From Geminicoccus sp. (GTDB taxonomy: Bacteria; Pseudomonadota; Alphaproteobacteria; UBA7985): 64,000 nucleotides of DNA. The position numbers and the translations under genes were made by a program. Positions 16,953 through 25,838 of this stretch are shown here, piece after piece (within the stretch, counting starts at the first letter, position 1; each line of letters starts with the position of its first letter). The stretch is from positions 1-64,000 of the forward strand of contig PAPT01000032.1 of the NCBI GenBank assembly GCA_002708995.1. The letters run 5' to 3'. The notes under the pieces were generated by a model. The model made no database searches and had not been told where the DNA came from. It worked only from the letters and a program-made list of their open reading frames with translations.

Positions 16953-17585
16953 ATCAACCTGCTGAAGACCTTCGCGATTGCAATCACCGTGCTGATGGCG
17001 CTGGCCGTCGGCGCCCTGTTCGTTGCCCAGCGCGTGCTGGTGCCCGGCGGGGTTGGGTCAGCGCCCGAAAGCGTGTCGCTGGCCTGGTCCCTGTTGTTGC
17101 CGGAGGAGGCCCGCGCCGCCTACGACGCGCTCGACGCCGCCGCCCTGATCAATGAGGAGGGAGCCAGCGCAAACGTCAAGCCCGCGACCGAGCCTGAGCC
17201 CGAGTTGCTGCTGATCGCGGAAACCAGCACCGATGCCACGCTCGACGGGCAGATTCTGTCGATCTCGGGCTTCATGGTCCCGCTCGACAACGACCGGCGC
17301 ACAACCCGCCAGTTCCTGCTCGTCCCCTATCAGGGGGCCTGCATCCACACCCCGGCACCGCCACCTAATCAGGTGATCTCGGTGTACTCGGACAAGGACG
17401 CCCGCCGCTTTCACAACTGGCAGCCGGTGACCATCACCGGCCGCATGAGCGTTGCCCGTGACAGCACGGCGCTGGCCGAAGCGGGCTATGTCATGGCACT
17501 GGAGCGCATCGAGGCCTTCCGTGAAGACACAACCGATGAGAGTTTTGAGGTCGCCGAAGGCGCCCACGACAGCCCTTTGTTCTGA
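16953..17585 (+). CDS. DUF3299 protein, last gene of the zrg-like operon, with a likely non-AUG start
   Basis: The conserved DUF3299 core is clear (ILSISGFMVPLDND, TRQFLLVPYQGACIHTPAPPPNQ, VTITGRM). The first standard start codon in frame is the GTG at 16989, which would cut the signal or anchor in half. Reading back, the frame is INLLKTFAIAITVLMALAVG, an ideal signal-anchor beginning with a lysine, and GGGGAGA lies about eight bases before the ATC at 16953. So translation probably begins at ATC 16953 or a CTG at 16959 or 16962, or an ATG was mutated. DUF3299 proteins are periplasmic partners of such ABC systems. Confidence 0.7.
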   Translation: MNLLKTFAIAITVLMALAVGALFVAQRVLVPGGVGSAPESVSLAWSLLLPEEARAAYDALDAAALINEEGASANVKPATEPEPELLLIAETSTDATLDGQILSISGFMVPLDNDRRTTRQFLLVPYQGACIHTPAPPPNQVISVYSDKDARRFHNWQPVTITGRMSVARDSTALAEAGYVMALERIEAFREDTTDESFEVAEGAHDSPLF

Positions 17586-17694
17586 CCCTCTCCGGTCTAT
17601 GTCTTGATCCGGCCCTATCAAGAGGCGCTGAGCCGATTGTGCCCGACGATAAACGGGTTCAGGGTGCTCGCACTGTTGTCCCGGAGATCGCCCA

Positions 17695-18921
17695 ATGTCC
17701 CCTACCCACAAAGCTGCGGCAGACCCCATGCCTGACCTCAGTGACCGCGCCAGACTGGTGGTCATTGTCGGCCTGACCCTGTCCGTGGTCATGGTCGGTA
17801 TCTCGCTGGGCGGGCTCATCCCGTGGTTGTCGCTCAAGCTCGAAGCCCGGGGCACCAGCGCCGTGACCATCGGGCTGGTCGCTGCTGCCAACCCTCTGGG
17901 GATTATGCTGGTTGCGCCCTTTGCCCACCGCATCGGCATGCGTCTGGGCATGGGCTGGAGTATCCTGCTGTTCGAAGTGATCGCGCTGCCGGGTATCCTG
18001 CTGCTGCTGGTGTTCGAATCAGAAATGGCCTGGTTCATCCTACGCCTGCTTGCGGGCTTCGCCATGGCCATTCCCTGGATCATCGGTGAAACCTGGGTCA
18101 ACCTGATCGCCCGACCGCAGTGGCGGGCGCGGGTTATGGCCTTCTACACCGCCGGGGTCGCCGCTGGTTTTGCGCTCGGCCCGCTGGTGCTGTCGGTCGT
18201 GGGCATCGAAGGCAACCTGCCGATCCTCGTGTTCGGCGGGCTCGCCGTTTGCGCCATTTTGCCGATTTTTGTGATCTGGCGGTTTGAGACCCCGCTGGGC
18301 GACGCGCCGACGCAGGGTTTCTTCAGCCGGATCTTCTCCATGCCCGTGCTGTTCATGGCCATCATCCTTGCTGCCATGGCGGACACGGTTGCCCTGACCT
18401 TCCTGCCGATCTGGGGCAAGTCGCTGGGCTATACTGAACAACTTTCCCTGCTGTTTGTCTCGATCGTGCTCGTCGGCAATGTCATTCTGCAGTTGCCCAT
18501 CGGCATGGTCGCCGACCGCATCGGCATCCGCCGGACCATGGTCTATTGCGGGATTGTCAGCCTGATCGGCCCGTTCGCGCTGGTGATGTTCGGATCAACG
18601 CTGGTGTTCTTGGTGCCGCTGCTGTTCCTCTGGGGCGGGGCGGTCTGGGCCCTGTATTCTCTGGCGCTGGCCGAGCTGGGACACCGGCTGACCGGTGCGG
18701 CGCTGGCAGCCGCAAACGGGGCGTTGGTTTTCGTCTATACCCTCGCCAACGTCATCTCCCCGCCCGTTGCGGGCGCCGGGCTGGAACTGGTCCCGCCGCA
18801 CGGCTTCATGGTCGTGATTGTGGTCGCATCAATTGCCTTCCTCACCCTTGCCTGGGTCCGGGGTTCACCCGAAGCCCGCCGAGCCGCAACAGCGGAAAAA
18901 TCTGGAAAACAGGACGATTAA
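17695..18921 (+). CDS. MFS transporter
   Basis: About twelve hydrophobic helices are visible in 408 residues, with a motif-A-like loop after helix 8 (MVADRIGIRRT) and a helix 5 segment rich in glycine (GVAAGFALGPLVL). The sequence IIGETWVNLI in helix 4 resembles YcaD-type proteins. The substrate is unknown. ATG 17695 is used; an in-frame ATG at 17728 would also precede the first helix. A 109-bp gap separates it from the zinc operon, so it is probably independent of Zur. Confidence 0.82.
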   Translation: MSPTHKAAADPMPDLSDRARLVVIVGLTLSVVMVGISLGGLIPWLSLKLEARGTSAVTIGLVAAANPLGIMLVAPFAHRIGMRLGMGWSILLFEVIALPGILLLLVFESEMAWFILRLLAGFAMAIPWIIGETWVNLIARPQWRARVMAFYTAGVAAGFALGPLVLSVVGIEGNLPILVFGGLAVCAILPIFVIWRFETPLGDAPTQGFFSRIFSMPVLFMAIILAAMADTVALTFLPIWGKSLGYTEQLSLLFVSIVLVGNVILQLPIGMVADRIGIRRTMVYCGIVSLIGPFALVMFGSTLVFLVPLLFLWGGAVWALYSLALAELGHRLTGAALAAANGALVFVYTLANVISPPVAGAGLELVPPHGFMVVIVVASIAFLTLAWVRGSPEARRAATAEKSGKQDD

Positions 18922-19011
18922 CCCTCAAAGACAGTGCATTTTCATTGTCAGACACCTTAAATTAGCACATTGTGATATGACTTCATTGTGCATCCGGCGG
19001 GAGAACTGACG

Positions 19012-19434
19012 ATGAGTGGACTGTTGAGCGCCTTTGACCCGGGATGGGTCGCAATTCTCTACGGGATCAGCTGGGTGATGGGTGTCTTTTACGGCATTCG
19101 CGCCGTGTTCATGACCAAGAGCTTTCTGGATCAGTACGGCATTTCGCAATCGGCGCAGCTTATGGCCCGCTTTGCCGGGGCGCAGGTGCTGGCCTTCGTT
19201 ACCATCACTGCCATCCTTCCCTTCATGGGCTTCGAGGGCGCCTGGCCGATTTTTGCCTATCAGCTGCTGGCGTCGTTGATCCTCGTCGGTACCGGTCTCT
19301 ATACCCAGACCCAGTCCGAAGCCTCGCGGATGGAGGGCGTTTCGCGCTCGCCCGAAGGCTGGGTGGTCCCCATCATTCTGGTGATCATGTGGGCCGTGAT
19401 GATGTTCATGATGCGGGACACGCTCTACGCCTAA
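19012..19434 (+). CDS. Small four-helix membrane protein of unknown function
   Basis: The ATG at 19012 has GGGAG nine bases upstream, which makes it better than the in-frame ATG-less extension to 18988. The product is 140 residues with about four hydrophobic helices (VAILYGISWVMGVFYGI, FAGAQVLAFVTITAILPFM, FAYQLLASLILVGTGLY, VVPIILVIMWAVMMFMM). No catalytic motif is seen. It may serve the downstream PotBCA genes or be independent. Confidence 0.6.
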   Translation: MSGLLSAFDPGWVAILYGISWVMGVFYGIRAVFMTKSFLDQYGISQSAQLMARFAGAQVLAFVTITAILPFMGFEGAWPIFAYQLLASLILVGTGLYTQTQSEASRMEGVSRSPEGWVVPIILVIMWAVMMFMMRDTLYA

Positions 19435-19543
19435 GGCGGCAAGGCGGACAGACCCCGTCCCCGGTCGTCTGCGGTCCGGGTCGGGGCGGTCCCATGCCTC
19501 GGCTGTTTCCATGGTCTCGGTTGTGTCGCTTAACCTGCGTGCG

Positions 19544-19577
19544 GGGGCAAAAATTACTTGCCCCAAACAGCTATAAT
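19544..19577 (+). promoter_or_regulatory. Promoter with operator-like inverted repeat before potBCA
   Basis: A perfect TATAAT is at 19572-19577. Just upstream, GGGGCAA (19544-19550) and TTGCCCC (19558-19564) form a 7-7-7 inverted repeat placed across the expected -35 region, as a repressor or activator site would be. The potB-like TTG start lies about 50 bp downstream. The regulator is unknown; the repeat is unlike the TetR palindrome at 7.7 and 31.9 kb. Confidence 0.5.
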
Positions 19578-19625
19578 CGCCCATGGTCACCTCTTGAGTT
19601 TTCCGTGTTTCCGGGGAGATAGCGC

Positions 19626-20486
19626 TTGATTTTGAGCCGCGAAAGCCGGCAGGGACTGACCCTGATCAGCCCGCCGTTTCTCTACGCCATCCTGATGCTG
19701 GCGGCCCCCATGGTCATGGTGGTCACCTTTAGCTTCTGGACCCAGAATTATCTCGATCTGGACCGGACCCCGACCTTCGCCAACTACCGCGAAGCCTGGA
19801 CCGGTGAGATTTTCCGGGTGCTGATGCTGCGCTCCCTGATGATCTCGTTCTTCGTGACCACCGTAACGGTGTTGCTGGCTTTTCCGATCGCCTACTTCCT
19901 CTCGTTCCACGTCAAGCGCCAGAAGGCGCTGTGGCTGTTCCTGATCACCATCCCGTTCTGGACCAGCTACCTGCTGCGGATTTTCCTGTGGAAGGTGATC
20001 CTCGGCTACAACGGCGTGCTGAACTCAGCGCTCATGGGGCTGGGGCTGATCGATGAGCCGCTGGACTTCATCCTCTACAACGTGCCGGCTGTTATCATCA
20101 CGCTGGCGCACGCCTGGGCGCCCTTTGCCATTCTGCCGATCTTTGTGGCGCTGGAGCGGATCGACCGTTCGCTGCTGGAGGCGGCTGAAGACCTCGGCGA
20201 CGGCCCGGTGCGGCGGTTCCTGCGGGTGACGCTGCCGCTCGCTATGCCCGGCGTGCTGGCCTCGACCCTGATCGTTTTCATCCCGACCGTGGGCGACTTC
20301 GTGACCCCGCGGCTGGTTGGCGGCCCGGACGGGGTGATGATCGCCAACCTGATCCAAGTCTACTTCAGCAAGGCCAACAACGCGCCGCTGGCGACCGCTC
20401 TCGCGGTGTCTTCCATGCTGATTGTCGCGTCGATCAGCCTCGTGATCTTCCTGATTGGACGCAAGATCGGAGGGCGAACGCAATGA
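19626..20486 (+). CDS. potB: ABC transporter permease, PotB type
   Basis: The TTG start at 19626 follows GGGGAGA; no better start fits the first helix. The 286-residue protein has six helices and the EAA loop LEAAEDLGDGPVRRFLRVTLPLAMPG that contacts the ATPase. It is the first permease of a spermidine/putrescine-type importer. It overlaps potC by four bases. Homologues of this family also carry other cationic amines, and the flanking Rieske oxygenase and methyltransferase suggest an N-methylated or polyamine substrate. Confidence 0.85.
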   Translation: MILSRESRQGLTLISPPFLYAILMLAAPMVMVVTFSFWTQNYLDLDRTPTFANYREAWTGEIFRVLMLRSLMISFFVTTVTVLLAFPIAYFLSFHVKRQKALWLFLITIPFWTSYLLRIFLWKVILGYNGVLNSALMGLGLIDEPLDFILYNVPAVIITLAHAWAPFAILPIFVALERIDRSLLEAAEDLGDGPVRRFLRVTLPLAMPGVLASTLIVFIPTVGDFVTPRLVGGPDGVMIANLIQVYFSKANNAPLATALAVSSMLIVASISLVIFLIGRKIGGRTQ

Positions 20487-21313
20487 ACATCGGGCGCTTC
20501 TTTTCCCGTAACTGGCTGACCGGTTACGCCGTCGTCTACATGCTGGTGCTGTATCTGCCGGTCGTGTTGCTGCCGCTGTTTGCCTTCAACGCCTCGACCA
20601 TCATCGCCTTCCCGCTCACCGGCTTTACCTTCGAGTGGTTCGGTGTGCTGTTCGAGACCAACGCACTGCACAGTGCGGTGCAGAACAGTCTGGTCATCGC
20701 CGTGATCACCTCGATCCTGAGCACGCTGCTCGGCACGCTCGGCGCCCGCGCCATGGTCCGCTATCGCTTCCCGCTCAAGCGGGGGATCGTCAGCCTGATC
20801 ATGGTGCCGCTGATCCTGCCCGAGATCATCGTCGGCGTTTCACTGCTGGTGCTGCTGATGCAGATCGGGATCAGCCTGTCGATCTGGACCGTGATCGCCG
20901 GTCACGTGCTGATTTGTGTGCCGTTCTCGGTCGCTATTCTGAGCTCGGCCTTCCAGGGGCTGGACCCAAGCCTCGAAGAAGCTTCGATGGACCTGGGCGA
21001 GACCCGCTTCGGCACCTTCCGCCGGGTGATCATGCCGCTGATCCTGCCCGGGATCATTTCGAGCCTGCTGATCACCTTCACAATTTCGCTCGACGAATTC
21101 ATCATCGCGTTTTTCCTGACCGGTACGGACGTGACCCTGCCGGTGTATATCTGGGGGCAGATGCGCTTCCCCACCAAGCTTCCCTCGGTCATGGCACTGG
21201 GGACGATCCTGCTGGTGCTTTCCGTGTTCCTGCTGGTGCTGGGCGAGGTCTTCCGCCGCCGCTCTGCCAGCCGTCAGGGACAGGATGCATCCGCGACCGG
21301 AGGACTGATGTAA
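20483..21313 (+). CDS. potC: ABC transporter permease, PotC type
   Basis: The second permease has about six helices and the EAA loop LEEASMDLGETRFGTFRRVIMPLILPG, followed by ISLDEFIIAFFLTG, a typical PotC block. It overlaps potB (ATGA) and abuts potA directly, so the three are one transcript. It forms the membrane channel with the PotB-like subunit. Confidence 0.87.
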   Translation: MNIGRFFSRNWLTGYAVVYMLVLYLPVVLLPLFAFNASTIIAFPLTGFTFEWFGVLFETNALHSAVQNSLVIAVITSILSTLLGTLGARAMVRYRFPLKRGIVSLIMVPLILPEIIVGVSLLVLLMQIGISLSIWTVIAGHVLICVPFSVAILSSAFQGLDPSLEEASMDLGETRFGTFRRVIMPLILPGIISSLLITFTISLDEFIIAFFLTGTDVTLPVYIWGQMRFPTKLPSVMALGTILLVLSVFLLVLGEVFRRRSASRQGQDASATGGLM

Positions 21314-22408
21314 ATGACACAGAACGCCATCATCGAAATCGAAGGCGTCAGCAAGGCCTTTGGCGCCGTCACCGCGCTGAACGGCGTCGATGCGACCATC
21401 CGGGAGGGCGAGTTCTTCTCCCTGCTCGGCCCGTCGGGCTGTGGCAAGACCACGCTGCTGCGCCTGATCGCCGGGTTTGACGAGCCGACCGACGGCACGG
21501 TCGTCATCGCCGGGCAGTCGATGGCGGGCATCCCCGCCAACAAGCGCCCGACCAACATGGTGTTCCAGAGCTACGCGATTTTCCCTCATCTCAGCGTTGC
21601 CGATAACGTCGGCTACGGCCTCAAGCGTAAGCAGATGTCGCGCGAGGAAATCAACCGCGCAGTCACCGACGCGCTGGCCATGGTCGACCTTGCCGGCTAC
21701 GGCAACCGCGCAGCGCACGAACTCTCCGGCGGTCAGCGGCAGCGGGTCGCTCTTGCGCGGGCGCTGGTGATGAAGCCGAAGGTGGTCCTGCTCGATGAGC
21801 CGCTGTCCGCGCTCGACAAGAAGCTGCGCGAACAGATGCAGGTCGAGCTGCGCCAGCTGCAGCAGCAGATCGGAATTACCTTCATCCTCGTCACCCACGA
21901 TCAGGAAGAAGCCCTGATCATGTCCGACCGGATCGCCGTACTGTTCGAGGGCGAGATCGCCCAGCTCGATACCCCCGAGGTCCTGTACCGGCGCCCGGTC
22001 AGCAAGCGCGTGGCGTCCTTCATCGGGGTGATGAACTTCCTGCCGGCCACCATCACCGCCAAGGCCAAAGGCGCGCTGGCGGTCGACATCCCGTCTCTGG
22101 GCAAGGTTAGCCTCGCAGCCGGTCACGCACCCGAGGGCCTAGACCCCGCGTCGGTCAGCACCATCGGGGTGCGCCCGGAAATGCTGACCATCCTGTTCGA
22201 CGACGCGGAAAAGGCCGAGTGCGAAACCACCGGTGAGGTCACCGCCACGTCCTACTGCGGCGACATGACGTACTACAGCGTTCTCCTGCCCAAAGCAGAT
22301 GAGGCTGTGACGATCTCCATGCGCAACACGGCGGGTCGCTCCATCGTCCCGGCGGGCACTAAGGTCCGCGTCGGATGGGGGGTTGAGTCAGTCGTGCTGT
22401 TCGACTGA
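21314..22408 (+). CDS. potA: ABC transporter ATPase, PotA type
   Basis: Walker A (GPSGCGKTTLLRLIAG), Q-loop (MVFQSYAIFPH), signature (LSGGQRQRVALARAL), Walker B (VVLLDEPLSALD) and the switch His (VTHDQEEAL) are intact. A C-terminal TOBE-type regulatory domain starts at about residue 240. The 364-residue length is usual for PotA. It energises the PotB/PotC pair; the likely binding protein is the PotD-like gene at 24.6 kb on the opposite strand. Confidence 0.9.
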   Translation: MTQNAIIEIEGVSKAFGAVTALNGVDATIREGEFFSLLGPSGCGKTTLLRLIAGFDEPTDGTVVIAGQSMAGIPANKRPTNMVFQSYAIFPHLSVADNVGYGLKRKQMSREEINRAVTDALAMVDLAGYGNRAAHELSGGQRQRVALARALVMKPKVVLLDEPLSALDKKLREQMQVELRQLQQQIGITFILVTHDQEEALIMSDRIAVLFEGEIAQLDTPEVLYRRPVSKRVASFIGVMNFLPATITAKAKGALAVDIPSLGKVSLAAGHAPEGLDPASVSTIGVRPEMLTILFDDAEKAECETTGEVTATSYCGDMTYYSVLLPKADEAVTISMRNTAGRSIVPAGTKVRVGWGVESVVLFD

Positions 22409-22431
22409 GCGCCACCTCACAAGGCAAAGCC

Positions 22432-23667
22432 ATGAACCACCATCGCCCCATATCCACCCCGCGGACGGTTGCCGACCTGCTCGCGGGATACCGGCCGGGT
22501 TTTGCGATGGAGCAGGCCTTCTACGCCTCCGACGAGATATTCGCCGCCGACGTGGAAGCGGTGATGATGCGCGAATGGCACTTCGCCGGGTTGGCCAACG
22601 AAATCCCCGGCGCGGGCGACTACATGCTGTTCGACCTGCTCGACGAGTCCGTGATTCTGGTGCGCGGGGTAGACGGGCAGGTCCGCGCCTTCGCCAACGT
22701 CTGCCGGCACCGCGGCTCGCGCGTCTGCCTCGAACACCGCGGCTCAGCACGGCAGTTCGTCTGCCCCTACCACGCCTGGACCTACAACCTCGACGGCAGC
22801 CTGCGCCACGCGCGGCTGATGGGGCCGGAGCTGGATCAGGACGGGCTCGGGCTGAAGCCGGTTGCCTGCGAGGTGTTCCACGGCCTGATCTTCGTATCAC
22901 TGGCCGACAACCCCGCCAGCTTCGACCAGCTGCGCGTCGAAGTCGACGCCCCGCTAGCGCCCTTCAGCCTCGACCGCACCCGGATTGCACACCGCGAAAG
23001 CTACGAAGTGCAGGCCAACTGGAAGCTGCTGGTCGAGAACTATAATGAGTGTTACCACTGCGCGCCCGCGCACCCCGAATACCGTCGCACCCACCCCACC
23101 CACTTGAGCGCGGATCGGGTCGAGCCCTTCAACCTCGCCATGGAAGAGCGTGCCCGCGGGCTGGGCATTCCTACTGACTTCATCGACCGGGTCGGCCCCG
23201 GGCTGTGCCCGCCGGGTTCGGTGGATTACTCCTACAGCCGCCATTCGCTCTACGAGGCCTATGATACCGGCAGCGATAACGGCAAGCCGGTGGCGCCCCT
23301 GCTGGGTTCGCTGCAGGGCTACGATCAGGGGGCCATGGACCTCTACGTCGGCTTTTTGAACCCGCTGCTGGTCTACAACGATCACGCGGTCATCTATCGC
23401 TTCATCCCGATCGATCGCGAGCGGTCGGTGCAGGAGATCCTGTGGCTGGTTCACGAGGACTCCGAAGAAGGCCGCGATTATGACCTGCAGCGGCTGACCT
23501 GGCTGTGGGATGCGACCACCAAGGCCGACAAGCACATCATCGAGAAGAACCAGAAGGGGGTGAATTCCCGCTTCTACCAGCCCGGCCCGCTGGCTGAGAT
23601 GGAAGCCTTTACCCAGCGCTTCATCAACTACTACCTCGAACGGCTTGGCGCGCTGGACGACCGCTAA
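22432..23667 (+). CDS. Second Rieske non-heme iron oxygenase, alpha subunit
   Basis: The Rieske domain has CRHRGSRVCLEH and CPYHAWTYNLDG. The catalytic domain has NYNECYHCAPAHPEY, giving the Glu bridge and two His ligands. It is 411 residues and clearly paralogous to the oxygenase at 10-11 kb. Its place 23 bases behind potA, in the same direction, implies that the imported amine is its substrate. As with the first copy, no dedicated reductase gene is adjacent. Confidence 0.88.
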   Translation: MNHHRPISTPRTVADLLAGYRPGFAMEQAFYASDEIFAADVEAVMMREWHFAGLANEIPGAGDYMLFDLLDESVILVRGVDGQVRAFANVCRHRGSRVCLEHRGSARQFVCPYHAWTYNLDGSLRHARLMGPELDQDGLGLKPVACEVFHGLIFVSLADNPASFDQLRVEVDAPLAPFSLDRTRIAHRESYEVQANWKLLVENYNECYHCAPAHPEYRRTHPTHLSADRVEPFNLAMEERARGLGIPTDFIDRVGPGLCPPGSVDYSYSRHSLYEAYDTGSDNGKPVAPLLGSLQGYDQGAMDLYVGFLNPLLVYNDHAVIYRFIPIDRERSVQEILWLVHEDSEEGRDYDLQRLTWLWDATTKADKHIIEKNQKGVNSRFYQPGPLAEMEAFTQRFINYYLERLGALDDR

Positions 23668-23695
23668 GGCAAGGCCAGAGGAGGAGACAGAACTC

Positions 23696-24478
23696 ATGAC
23701 CGATGAAGAAATGCTCTACGACGACGTGCACATAGCGCTGCTCGAAGACATCTGGGGCGAGGGCTTCCTGTCCCCCGGTGGCCCGGATGAGGTCGCCCGT
23801 GTGCTTGAAGGCCTCGATCTGAGCGGCAAGATCGTCCTCGACATCGGCTGCGGCTCGGGCGCGATCGCCGTGCTGCTGGCGCGGGACTACGGGGCCGGGT
23901 CGGTGGTCGGGATCGACGTCGAGGATGACGTCTGCAACGCCGCTGCACGGCTGGCCGAGAAAGAAGGCGTCGCCGACCGGGTCAGCATCCGCAAGGTGAC
24001 GCCGGGGCCGCTGGACTTCGCCGACCAGAGCTTCGACGTGGCGTTTTCCAAGGACTCGATCATCCACATCCCGGACAAGGAGGCGCTGAGCGCCGACGTA
24101 TTTCGCATCCTTGTGCCCGGCGGCTGGTTCGCGGCGTCGGACTGGTTGATTGCCCACGACGGCGAGCCCTCCCCCGACATGCAGGCCTATATCGCCGCCG
24201 AGGCGCTGGAGTTCGCCATGTCCTCGCCGGGGCGCTACCAGCGCGCGCTGGAGCAGGCTGGGTTCGAACACGTCATGCTGCGTAACCGCAACACCTGGTA
24301 CCGCGATGTTGCGCAGGGCGAGCTGGCCATGCTGACCGGGCCGGAGCGGACGCGGTTCGAGCGAGACCATGGCGCGGATTTCATCGCCGAGACCGTCGAG
24401 ACCTGGACCAAGATGGTGCGGGTGCTGGAGAGCGGTGAGCACTGCCCCCACCATCTGCGCGGTCAGCGGCCGCTCTGA
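23696..24478 (+). CDS. SAM-dependent methyltransferase (phosphoethanolamine-methyltransferase-like)
   Basis: The ATG at 23696 follows AGGAGGAGA; an earlier in-frame ATG at 23645 lies inside the Rieske gene. The start MTDEEMLYDDVHI and FLSPGGPDEV are typical of the phosphoethanolamine/dimethylglycine N-methyltransferase group, and motif I is VLDIGCGSGAIAVLLARDYG. The product would add methyl groups to an amine, the reverse of its neighbours, or act as a methyl sink. It ends the potBCA-Rieske transcript, followed by a strong terminator. Confidence 0.82.
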   Translation: MTDEEMLYDDVHIALLEDIWGEGFLSPGGPDEVARVLEGLDLSGKIVLDIGCGSGAIAVLLARDYGAGSVVGIDVEDDVCNAAARLAEKEGVADRVSIRKVTPGPLDFADQSFDVAFSKDSIIHIPDKEALSADVFRILVPGGWFAASDWLIAHDGEPSPDMQAYIAAEALEFAMSSPGRYQRALEQAGFEHVMLRNRNTWYRDVAQGELAMLTGPERTRFERDHGADFIAETVETWTKMVRVLESGEHCPHHLRGQRPL

Positions 24479-24508
24479 CCGGCCCTTGAAAAGGGCAATA
24501 TAAAAGCA

Positions 24509-24545
24509 AAACCGCCCTGAGGCAGCAGCCTTAGGGCGGTTTTTC
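24509..24545. terminator. Bidirectional rho-independent terminator
   Basis: An inverted repeat with arms AAAACCGCCCTGAGGC and GCCTTAGGGCGGTTTT (one G-T wobble), a five-base loop and flanking A and T runs lies between two convergent operons. It can stop transcripts from both the methyltransferase side and the PotD-like gene. Confidence 0.9.
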
Positions 24546-24605
24546 AGTTTCGGCCGTAGCCCGGCGTAACCGGGCTTGGGCACTTTGGTCTGTCGCCAGA
24601 CTGAC

Positions 24606-25667
24606 TTAGAAGCCGGCCTTGATCAGTTCGAACTCAGCGATCATGCGCTCGCGCAGTTGGGAGTTGACCGGGCCCTGGAACAGGGTCTTGGCGTCGAGGT
24701 CCGGGCTGCTATCGAGGCCAGCGGCTTCCAGCAGTTCGCTGGAAACGCCAGCGGATACGACGTTACTGTGGCCGTAGCCCCACCACTCGACGATATAGGT
24801 GGCCACGTAGTCTTCCATCCAAGCGTTCAGGAAGTCGTAGAACTTGTCGGTCGAGCCTTCTGCAGTTGCAGAGTGAACCAGACCACAGAACCACGAGGAG
24901 GAACCTTCGTCCGTGTCACGCTTCATGGCGATCGGGTGGCCTTCTAAGCTCATGGTGAAGTAGGTCTCGTTCCACGCCCATGACATGTAGACCTCACCGC
25001 TCTGCATCAGCATCGCCAGGGATGCACCGTCAGCCCAGTAGGTCAGAACGTTCGGGTGCACGGCACGCAGGAAGTCGGAGGCGGCCTGGAACTGCTCGTC
25101 AGTAGCGTCGGTCCAGTCGGTGACGCCGGTGGCAAGGAAGCCCAGCGCGTATGCGTCATCAACGTTGTCAGCAATGGAAATACGGCCAGCGTGCTTAGGA
25201 TCAGCAAAAGCCTTGAGGGACTGCACGTCCGCTTCGCTCAGCAGTTCGGTGTTGTAGGTCATGCCGGTGTTGCCGTAGTCGGCCGGCAGGAAGTAGTACT
25301 CACCGTCCTTCTGGAAGGCAGCCACGTCACGCATATTGGGATTGAGATCGTCCCAACGATCGATGCGGGAAGTGTCCAGCGGCTGGATGATGCCAGCTTC
25401 AATCCACTTTGGGACTGAAGGGGAACAGGGGCGAACAGCGTCAGCCGGGAAGCCGGCACGCAGCTTCTGGAAGGCTTCTTCTTCTTCGCCAAAGAAAGCA
25501 AAGGTTGGCTCGGCGCCGTGCTTCTCAGTGTAGGTACCGAAGAACTCAGGATCTTCGTACCCAGGCCAGTCAAATACGACCAGATCGGGGTCCTGTGCCA
25601 GCGCACTGCCAGCCATCAGGGTAAGCGAGGCTGCGACCACACCGGCCGCGTTCATGATCTTTTTCAT
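24606..25667 (-). CDS. potD: Periplasmic amine-binding protein, PotD type
   Basis: The ATG at 25667 starts a clear signal peptide (MKKIMNAAGVVAASLTLMAG, cleavage after ALA). The mature protein has the extracellular solute-binding fold of spermidine/putrescine receptors (LVVFDWPGYEDPEFF, YFLPADYGNTGMTYN, YMSWAWNETYF). It presumably serves the PotBCA-like importer 2 kb away on the other strand; the two sets converge. The aromatic, acidic pocket residues fit a cationic amine. It is the last gene after the aminotransferase operon on this strand. Confidence 0.87.
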   Translation of the reverse strand: MKKIMNAAGVVAASLTLMAGSALAQDPDLVVFDWPGYEDPEFFGTYTEKHGAEPTFAFFGEEEEAFQKLRAGFPADAVRPCSPSVPKWIEAGIIQPLDTSRIDRWDDLNPNMRDVAAFQKDGEYYFLPADYGNTGMTYNTELLSEADVQSLKAFADPKHAGRISIADNVDDAYALGFLATGVTDWTDATDEQFQAASDFLRAVHPNVLTYWADGASLAMLMQSGEVYMSWAWNETYFTMSLEGHPIAMKRDTDEGSSSWFCGLVHSATAEGSTDKFYDFLNAWMEDYVATYIVEWWGYGHSNVVSAGVSSELLEAAGLDSSPDLDAKTLFQGPVNSQLRERMIAEFELIKAGF

Positions 25668-25672
25668 CACAG

Positions 25673-25691
25673 TCTCTCTTTCTCTCTCTCT
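25673..25691 (-). repeat. GA-rich leader immediately before the PotD-like start
   Basis: On the coding strand a nearly pure GA dinucleotide tract of about 19 bases ends six bases before the start codon. It acts as an extended purine-rich ribosome-binding region. Its length could vary by slippage and alter expression. Confidence 0.6.
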
Positions 25692-25797
25692 GACCTCGAG
25701 GTCGCAGGACACGCCTTCTCCCCACGCACGAGGGTCTTCCACAGAAGCCAAGCTATGAAAGCCCAGCCATGGACTCAATCTGTTTTGAGCCCTTTTG

Positions 25798-25821
25798 GGG
25801 GAAAAAGTACCGTTTTTCCCC
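25798..25821. terminator. Hairpin between the aminotransferase and potD
   Basis: GGGGAAAAA and TTTTTCCCC form a nine-base-pair stem around a six-base loop, 17 bp after the aminotransferase stop. It lacks a following T run on either strand. It may be an attenuating terminator or an RNA-processing site that lets potD be expressed at a different level. Confidence 0.5.
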
Positions 25822-25838
25822 ACCAAATCTCCATAATG

